From Nissolia schottii (taxonomy: Eukaryota; Streptophyta; Magnoliopsida; Fabales; Fabaceae): a DNA stretch of 64,000 nucleotides. The stretch is taken from contig QANU01099983.1 in the NCBI GenBank assembly GCA_003254905.1, positions 488,377 to 552,376 of the forward strand, given 5' to 3'. Under the pieces are notes generated by a model, which had not been told where the DNA came from, searched no databases, and saw only the letters and a program-made list of their open reading frames with translations. Both the position numbers and the translations under genes were made by a program. Numbering within the stretch: the stretch's first letter is position 1; the number at the start of each line of letters is the position of its first letter. This document shows, piece by piece, positions 56,394-64,000 of this stretch.

Positions 56394-57655
56394 CTCTTTA
56401 GATTAGAGTTTCTTTAAAAAGAAAAATTAAATGTTGCAAAAATGTTGCAAACAGTAATGCTTATCTAGTGGATAAGCCATTGTTGGGAATGACAGAGGTC
56501 GTAAAATAAGTTTTTTTTAGTAAACACAAATGAGTATTGACACAGTCTTTTTCGAACAATAAAAAAAGTTAAAATTTTTGGGAGTATTATTTTTTAGGGT
56601 TAATTAAGTTTTTTGTTCTTGTAATATGAGAAAATTTGGTTTCAGTCCCTCAGTAGAGATTTTAGTCCCTGTAAATTTTTGTAGTTTGATTTTAGTCCCT
56701 GTAGATGTTTGGGAACGGATGGTGATGACGTGTTAGTTAACTTTGCGGACGTGGCGTGCCACGTGGACTCGCCACGTGGCATAACCCGGTTCACTTCTAA
56801 TGACCCATCAACCCGGTGCATACGACCTGACTCGTTTTTTTTTAAAAAAAAAATTAGAATCCCTAAATCCCCAATTCGTAAATCCCACCCCCAAACACAA
56901 ACGACCCATCCTGTCTGTCGCCGTCCGTGGAACTGCTCCCCCATACCACTGTCTTCCCCAAGACCGTCGTCGTTGTCGCTGTTGCGTGTCTTCCCTCTCC
57001 TCTCCTTTGTCCGGCGTCCATATCCCTGGTCCATCTCTTGTCCGTCTCGTGTTGTCGTGTGCCTCTCGTCTCCCTCTGGCCGATGTTCCTCTCCTTCGTT
57101 CCAACAACCCTTTTAAGCCGCCACCCACCGCGACCCCATAAAGGAAAAGGAATCCCTCTTCTCTCTCACTTTGCTTCCCGTCTTCTCTCTCACTTTGCTT
57201 CCCTTTTCTCTCTCACTTTGCTTTATGTTTCTGTGACTTACACTTTCTTTCTCACTTTTCCATTCTATTTCGGTAATGCATAGGGTTGTGGGGACCAAAA
57301 TGTTGACTTGAAAGAATTCACTAGGACCGTGTGTGTCAGAGCAGGTATTTTTTTTAATTGGTTTAGGCTTTAGAATAATGCTTGTGGGACAGATAGGTTG
57401 TTGTTACAATGTTTTTGAATAATGCTTGCGGGTTTAGGGAGGTGCAAATTTTGAATATTGTGTTTAGGGTAATGCTTGTGTTTAGAATAATGCTTGTGTG
57501 TACAATTTTGTACAATTTTGAAGTTCTGAATGTGGATTAAGACACATATTATTCCTGTCTATGTTCTTCTTGTGTTCTGAATAATGCTTGTTCATTTTAT
57601 CTGTTATTATCAAGCCTATGTACAAGTTGTATTTGAGCCATTTATATTGTTTCAG

Positions 57656-60593
57656 GATGATTTTTTCTGTAGTTTTCCACCACGGTGGTAACATTGATAA
57701 AGGGCCGCCAGTAAAATATAAGAATGGATTTGTAGAAGCCGTGCACGTCATAGATATTGACCGATTGTCTTATTTTGAGTGCCTGAATGAAGTCAGAAGG
57801 CTTCAATATAACAATGATGTGCTACTATGGTGGAGAGTTCTAGGTTCTCGTATGCTGGTATCTATCACAGATGACTCGCATGTCATAGGGATGGACAATT
57901 ATGCCATAAAACACACATGTGAAGTTGATGTGTATGTGGAGCACATCATTTCTACGTCAGAGGTAGTGTTGGAGTTAGAAGGTGATGATGATGATGGCGA
58001 AGGGGATTGTGTGACCCAACTTGAAAAAGGTAGTGCACAAATGGAGGAGAATGCCAAGGGCAAGGGTAAGATGGACCACTGAGTTGAAGAGGTAATTTTA
58101 CAGTGTAGGGTTTAGTTATTCATATTTAAACATGTAGGGTATGTAAGGCCATCTGATTATTCAAATTTGTGTCGTGCAGGCTGATGAGGAGGTGAATGAG
58201 AATATTGCACAAAATGACAAGTGGAAGGAAAAACAAAAGGTCGATGATGATGAAGGCGAGCATGAAAGTGATGAAGAAGACGACCGTGAAACTGATGGCG
58301 AGGAGCACGACATGGTATTTGGGAATAGCGAAGAGGAAAGAGACATGCAGAATGATATCGATGGTTGGGATGGATGGGATTCAGATGATCCAATTGGGGA
58401 TGCAGTGAAAAGGAAACTGAAGCACAAAAAGAAAGGTGAAAAAAAGAAGCAGAAGCAGCCAGATATGGATGAGCCATACATGTGTGATTTGGATGATGAA
58501 ATTGACGAAGAGGAATTGGAATCAGATGATGGTTCTGATCTTGAATTGGAAGGCAGGAGAAGATATGCCAAGTTTAGAGCTAAAAACATGTGTGTATTGT
58601 TTGAATTCAAGTTGAATATGGAGTCTTCCTCGTTGAAGCAATTCAAAGATGCTTTGATGGAACACTCTATTCTCAACAATAAGAGTGTGAAGTGGGTAAA
58701 AAATGACAAAATTAGGGCAAGGGTTGTTTGCAAGAGTAATTCTATATGTGACTTCACCTGTTTGTTTAGTAAAGTGAGCAGTAGTCACACATACAGGATT
58801 AAGACACTGAAAGGTACCCATTCTTATATGTTGGTATATAATAATAACAATGTGAAGTCATCATTTGTAGCAAAGGCTTTGGTTGAGAAGGTCAAGTATA
58901 GCAAGCAGGTGTCTATCAAGGACATGCATCACGAGATGAGGTCCAAATACCAATATGGTGTCTCACGTTGGAAGGCGTTCAAGGCAAGACACATTGCGAA
59001 GGAGATGGTTCAGGGAGACGAGAGTGCCCAATATGCATTGCTGTGGAGATACATTGTTGAACTTAAAAGGGCATCTCGTCACAACACATGCCTGTTGGTT
59101 CTTGCTGATGATGACATTCCAGTGGGGGCACATCCTTCAAACAATGACGTTCAGATTGGACGTACATTGACACCGAGGTTTGGGAGTTTTTATATGTGTT
59201 TGGATGGATGCAGAAATGGTTTCCTTGCTGGCTGCCAACCTTTCATTGGTCTTGATGGATGTCACTTAAAGACATAGTATAAAGGACAGTTGCTTACAGT
59301 GATTGCAAGAGACGCAAACGACCAATACTTTCCGTTGGCATTTGCTGTGGTTGAGATGGAGACCAAGGAGAGCTGGAATTGGTTCTTGACGAACCTGCTT
59401 GGGGATATTGGGGGCTTGGAAACAAACAGGTGGATCTTTATCTCAGACCAACAGAAGGTAATCTCTTGAAATCAAAGATGTAAATACCATGTTTGGTTTT
59501 AGCTTTGGTTCTTGCCATTGGTATGTATATGTATTTATTGTTTGGTTATAGTTTCTGAAATATGTGCATTTGTGGTTGGTTTATTAGGGGTCTTTTGCCA
59601 ACATTTCAAGAATTAATGGAGGGGGTTGAACACCGGTTTTGCTTGAGACATCTTTATGTAAACTTCAAGAAAAATTTTGGCGGTGGAGTGTTAATACGAG
59701 ATCTCATGATAGCAGCATCCAAGTCAACACACTATTCAACATGGGAATACAATATGGCACATATAAAGGAGATAAGTGAGGCGTCATATGAATGGCTTCT
59801 TGCAATCCCTAAAAGAGTATGGTGTAAGCATGAATTTTCTTTCTATCCTAAGTGTGAAGTTGTCATGAACAACTTGTGTGAGTCTTTTTATAACGCCATT
59901 CTTGAAGCTAGGGAGCAACCTATTCTTAGCATGTTTGAATGGATTAGAAGCTATATCATGAATAGGATGGCAACACTTAGGCTGAAATAGGAGAACTATG
60001 ATGGGGATGTAATGCCTAAGCCTAAGAAAAGACTTGAGAGAGAGATAAAATATAGTTTCAACTGGGATGCACTCTTATCAGGGAACAATTGCTTCAAAGT
60101 TGTTCATCTGCACCATGGTGAGAAGTTTGTTGTTGACCTAGATAGGGAATCTTGTTCATGTAACTTTTGGGAGTAAGCAGGGATACCTTGCAGGCATGCA
60201 ATTGCAGCCTTGCATGCAAGTGGTCAAGATCCCATTGTAAGGGTGCACAAATGCTACAGGAAGGAAACATATGCAACTTGCTATGCTCATTGCATTTCAC
60301 CCATCAATGGCCAAATTACATGTCCAAAAAGTACTAAAACCCCAATATTGCCTCCTGCATACAAGAAGGGCCTTGGAAGACAAAAGAAGTTGAGGAGGAA
60401 GGAGCCTGAGGAAGAAAATGCCAAAAAGGCTAGGAGATACACCACAGCATACATGTGTGGTAGGTGTCATCAAGAAGGCCACAATGCAAAGAAGTGCAAA
60501 AAATCCTTGCATCGATCCACATTAAGTTATATTTGTATTAATTTGCTACAATTTTTGTGTAGAAGAGACAAAGGAAAAAGAAAAAGGCAATAG
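57656..60593 (+). pseudogene. MuDR/MULE transposase, broken
   Basis: In order: an N-terminal domain after a splice acceptor (MIFSVVFHHGGNIDKGPPVK, from 57657), an acidic Glu/Asp-rich stretch (58180-58550), the DNA-binding-like region (58600-59100), the MULE transposase domain (FIGLDGCHLKT, AVVEMETKESWNWF, HRFCLRHLY), a SWIM zinc finger (CSCNFWE, then GIPCRHAIAAL) and a CCHC knuckle (CGRCHQEGHNAKKC). It carries in-frame stops at 59275-59277, 59988-59990 and 60174-60176 and an apparent one-base shift near 59588 just after an intron (59458-59587). It would have cut and joined the element ends if intact; now it cannot make a full protein. Confidence 0.85.
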
Positions 60594-61104
60594 TTGACGG
60601 AGGAATTGGGGGACAAGGCGAATCTACTAATGGAGAAGGAGAAAGCAATGTCCATACTGATATATGATATTGAGGGGAACACCATTTTTTGAAGTTGATA
60701 TGGGCTAGGGTATATAAAGTGGACCTACCACTTGTGTTTTGGCAAGTAATATGATGCTAATTGAACAATTGTACTATTTTTAGTTGGTAAATAGCTGGTT
60801 TGAGGGGAACATCAAATTTGTGTCAACTTGCTTACAATTGATATATACAATGATGTCAACTCTATCATGTAATTATGAGTGGTATCTTACGTGTAATTTT
60901 TCTTTGACATAAACCTGTACAAGAATACAAGACCTGAGTGGTGGAAAGCCAATCAAAATAGTATAGTCACAAAATCCACAAACGTGAATGTATTTTTATT
61001 AATTTCATCACCGCTGTCCAAAATGGAAAAGGTTTGGATCACATTACAAATACAAACATACTAAATACATAACATACTAAATACATAACATATACAGTAC
61101 TAAT

Positions 61105-61465
61105 TCACGACATTGCAATAGCATATCCACATACGATGAAAAGCAATACAAAGTTTATTAACCCTAAACAAATAGCCAGGTCTCCCCTACTTTTCTCGTA
61201 AACTACCATCTTTTCAAGCTTCAAAACCCTTTTTTTAGTATCTTCATCGACAACCACTGTTCTCACTTCAGACGATGTCTCTGACTCATCAATCCATCGA
61301 AAAAATTCGATAGGTTTTATTGTTGTCAATCCAATTCGGGCACCTCCAAAACTTTCTACCAGTGTGCTTTGAATTGATCCCAGCTGTGAACACTACCAAC
61401 TTATCTTTGCATTCACATAGACTGGTTTGTGTAAACGAGTTTGAAACAGACCCACGACTTGTTAT
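61105..61465 (-). pseudogene. GRF zinc-finger membrane protein, broken, convergent with the transposase
   Basis: The minus strand reads TSRGSVSNSFTQTSLCECKD, then GRKFWRCPNW, a GRF-type zinc finger, then FFRWIDE, a short coiled-coil-like stretch (KKRVLKLEKMVVYEKS) and a C-terminal membrane segment (LAICLGLINFVLLFIVCGYA). The expected ATG reads ATA at 61463-61465, and a one-base shift near 61325 separates finger and tail; the fourth Cys ligand before FFRW is not seen. Small GRF proteins of this layout are common around plant transposons. Role unknown. Confidence 0.6.
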
Positions 61466-61740
61466 GGTTCAACAATGTCTATTCCAAATCCCAGGGTTCT
61501 CAATCCTTGAAGCTATTGCTTATTCCTGCAAAAATGATTACATTAAACTTGCATTCATATCACATACAAAGCATGGTCATGTTTCCAACGCTCAATAATA
61601 CAAAACACTACTCTTGGTTCAAACACAAATTGGTTAATCCAGGGTTCTCAAGTCCATACAATACAAAACAAAACACAAATTGGTAAACTGGACAAGTCCA
61701 AACACAAAACAAAGAGTATTGTCCAAATTTTCAACATCAA

Positions 61741-62440
61741 ACTTTGACAGTAAGTACAATATATCTCTTACATAAACATATATGATATATCTATTTATAT
61801 ATCATTTTCGTACACATAATCCAATCACCAATATATAATGTCTAATGTGATTTATTATAATGTTTTCTGTATGTTTATATGAAAATATAACGTAGATTTT
61901 ATGTGAAAAATATGTTTACTGTGAGGCATAGATGATTTTAGGCATTTTTGAGGTTAGAAAAATATAACTATATTTGTGGGTAATCCTGACTTATTCATCT
62001 CCTTGATGAATTTTATGTGTTATCAACTTAGTAGATTTTATACTAAAAATATGTTTATTATGATGCTTGGACGATTTGTCATAATTTTGAAGTTAGAAAA
62101 ATGTAACTGTGTTTACGGTTCACTTAATATAATTATATAGATTATATTGTGTGAACTTCAAATTGGTGAATTTTAATTTGATATAATGAAATAGATTTAA
62201 TTATATATTATTACTAACTACATATAAAACAGAATATTTTATATTGCACAACTGTTTTGCTTAACATATGCGGGAAGATATGTTTTTCTATGATTCTTAG
62301 GCATATTTTAATATAACTTACCTTATATATACGATTGGTTCATAATATTACAATCATCTATGATGTAACGAACATATTTTAGATTTAATGATTGTAGTTA
62401 TGTGTTTTGATTATAATAACTATATTATCACTTGTTGTAA
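61741..62440. other. AT-rich spacer, no gene seen
   Basis: Strongly AT-rich with ATATTTTA-type words. It probably lies outside the MULE. Confidence 0.45.
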
Positions 62441-62599
62441 TTGTGATACCATGCACCATGAGGAACGGGTTATCAATAGAGGATTAGGACAACCTTAGAT
62501 AAATAGAGAGATTATCACCTAACTATGGCTAGCTCATAATTGAATATAGGAAACGAGTTTAGATCTTGAGAGGTATGTTCTTAGTTATGAGTTCAGAAG

Positions 62600-63120
62600 A
62601 CTTATATCAGAAACACAGAGACAGACCTTTCCCGTTAGGAGAGCCTGACCAGACGAGTAACAGAAACAGACCCTTCCCGTCGGGTGAGCCTAACAAGATA
62701 TGTAGGAGCTATGGTCCGCTTTCGGTTACGCCGTCAGGGCAGCCCCTCTCCACCCGGTAAGGGGGTGGAGTCATGTTGGCTCGAGGAACATATAGAAAAG
62801 GTTAGGTTGTACACCACCAGGGAAAGAGTCCCAAGGTGTACGAGGAGGTGTGGTTAAGTCCGCTTCCGGTTACGCCGTCAGGGCGCCCCCTCGCCACCCA
62901 GAAGAGTGGAATCTTGTTTGCCTCAAGGAACAGACATAAAAGGTTAGGTCGCACACCGCCATGGGGACGACGGTCCCGAGATGTGCGAGGAGGTGTGGAC
63001 AGACAGACAGAATTCCCAGGAGAGCCTGGCAAAACCTATGACAGACAGGCAGAATCCCCAAGAGAGCCTGGCAGACCTTATGAGAGATAGAAAGAAATCC
63101 CCAGGAGAGCCTGGTAAAAC
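62600..63120. repeat. GC-rich nested tandem repeats
   Basis: Two 145-150 bp units (about 62703-62853 and 62854-62999) share CGGTTACGCCGTCAGGGC, AAAAGGTTAGGT and GTG.ACGAGGAGGTGTGG. They are flanked by about five shorter units (about 45 bp) containing GACAGAC, CCC and GAGAGCCTGGCA. The two-level array is unlike the AT-rich DNA around it and suggests the noncoding interior or end of a large repeat element. Confidence 0.7.
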
Positions 63121-63173
63121 TTGTGAAAGAAGTCAGCATGCATGAGTTATGTGATGGATGGTTGTGTATGTGA

Positions 63174-63180
<7 letters not shown>

Positions 63181-63207
<27 letters not shown>
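63181..63207. repeat. (TG)13 microsatellite
   Basis: Uninterrupted TG dinucleotides. Confidence 0.97.
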
Positions 63208-64000
63208 ATTTGGGTTGGGTCATATCGAGTGACGTAGTATCACAAGATTGCCCCCACAAAGTATAGGCGCGTGGGTACGTGATCAGAGGACACGATACCC
63301 AGACAACTAGGGATAAAAAGCGCGAGAACCTATAATTAGGTAAAGCAAGATTAGATTCCCTCGATCACCTAGTAAAGTAGGAAAGCTGCTCAGGACTAGA
63401 ACAAATAATAATAAGTAGGACTGTAGTATAATTGTGACACCTACAGATCCCTGACGGCGGAATCATAAATTGGAGCGCAAATAATTAGTTACGTCTCCCC
63501 AAGGGTTCCCACTGAGAACGCAATGTTCTCACCCCCGCCCTTTTATGGTTCCAGGTGCATACCCAAAGATCATTGATGATAGAGACGCATGGTGAAGTGG
63601 TGGACTGTCCACAGTAGAATGACTTCAAAGGGACAGCAGGACGTTTACTTACGTAGTAGAAAAATACCTGTTTTGTATATGGTCTAGATAGGCCATTGAC
63701 TCTTATGTGAATTTTGAGTAGTATGTATTAGTAAGCAAATGTATTTTTTGTCTAAATTTCGGAGTAAATGGGCTTCTAAATGTGGAATTTCCTTAGTGAT
63801 TCTTTCAGGACCATGGCTTGTCGCTGACTATGTGTTGAACCTTTGCACTGGTATTTGTTTATATATAATAGGCGTTGTATTAATTATCACTTAAATCCTT
63901 CAAGCTTCTATCGTTTGTATACATGTGTTCTTTTCATCACGCATGGCTCATAGTTTATAAATTAGCAACGAAAAGGAAAAGTTTTCAAAACGGTCCATAT
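63208..64000. mobile_element. Probable LTR-element-derived sequence, fragment
   Basis: Contains the TCCCACTGAGAACGC, TGTTCTCACCCCC, GTTCCAGGTGCAT series (63510-63560) also found, opposite in strand, near 48050-48110. Along with the tandem repeats to its left it looks like part of a large LTR retroelement running off the window. It is a fossil fragment here; family not identified. Confidence 0.3.

Larger units (their letters stand above)
54585..56545. mobile_element. Fold-back (long inverted repeat) element with nested insertion
   Basis: The left arm (about 54585-54850) contains GACCTCTGTCATTCCCAGCA, TTATCCACTAGACTAGC, and CCCACACTCACACTCTCATC. The complement of these recurs in order on the right as 56545-56392 and 55506-55445. 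The right arm is split by the small LTR element at 55507-56393. Before that insertion the element was about 1.1 kb. I find no coding region and no certain target duplication; it is probably a non-autonomous DNA element. Confidence 0.75.
56596..61740 (+). mobile_element. MuDR-like MULE DNA transposon, decayed, right end not seen
   Basis: The left terminus at 56596 (AGGGTTAATTAAG, GTCCCTGTAA words, CACGTGG-rich block) is of the same family as that at 30302. Inside are a plus-strand MuDR-type transposase (57656-60593) and a convergent minus-strand GRF zinc-finger gene (61105-61465). I cannot find the matching right terminal repeat before the AT-rich block beginning at about 61740, so the right end is lost or too diverged. 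Both genes are broken, so the element is not autonomous. Confidence 0.8.

Noticed and set aside
58161-58757. A 198-codon minus frame opposite the transposase
   Set aside because: It arises as the complement of an Asp/Glu-rich coding stretch, giving Ser-rich nonsense.

Overview
The window reads as legume nuclear DNA, most likely soybean (Glycine). It is AT-rich, its genes have GT-AG introns, and its dominant content is an auxin SAUR gene array whose proteins, promoter boxes (TGTCTC, GGTCCCAT) and 3' DST elements match those described for soybean SAURs. Species and chromosome are inference. Two assembly gaps are present: a single N at 14420 and a run of N at 30545-30681.

Layout. (1) 1-36 kb is a SAUR cluster of 18 recognisable members, called S1-S18 here: 16 open and two broken (S10, S14). 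All are intronless and most encode 88-93 residues. Many are head-to-head pairs about 0.9-1.0 kb apart (S1/S2, S3/S4, S8/S9, S12/S13, S16/S17; S5/S6 wider). The cluster grew by stacked duplications: a tandem copy of a divergent pair (1.37-4.26 kb and 4.91-7.71 kb, with a third partial copy at 8.29-9.26 kb), a direct copy of a two-gene block (14.71-17.58 kb and 22.98-25.76 kb), and a large inverted copy of a three-gene block (18.05-22.04 kb and 32.09-36.18 kb). Promoter or downstream fragments without a gene (9.28-9.67, 13.03-13.33, 18.30-18.47 kb and its mirror 35.70-35.90 kb) mark members that have been lost. (2) 26-32 kb, inside the inverted duplication, is an AT-rich repeat zone with degenerate copies of one sequence, a MULE terminus and the assembly gap. 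(3) 36.2-38.1 kb holds a p32/MAM33 mitochondrial matrix protein gene with three exons and a Site II promoter. (4) 38.2-49.4 kb is gene-poor and carries only orphan exon-like pieces and repeats. (5) 49.8-53.0 kb holds a four-exon group I bZIP gene (bZIP29/bZIP30 type). (6) 54.5-64 kb is transposon-rich: a fold-back element with a small LTR element (TRIM type) nested in one arm, a decayed MuDR-like MULE with a transposase and a convergent GRF zinc-finger gene, and a terminal block of GC-rich tandem repeats.

How it works together. The SAURs are expected to be early auxin-response genes. Their promoters share CATGTGAT, an AuxRE (TGTCTC or a variant) and a GACCCCAT/GGTCCCAT box ahead of the TATA. 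Beyond these, I see a composite motif with consensus GACATGTCTAAAGCATGTC lying about 350-430 bp upstream of the ATG in most members. It contains up to three ARF-type TGTC/GACA half-sites at fixed spacing and is the most interesting regulatory signal in the window. The 3' DST elements predict short-lived mRNAs, and S17 has a doubled DST core. The bZIP and p32 genes look like ordinary single-copy host genes with no functional tie to the cluster.
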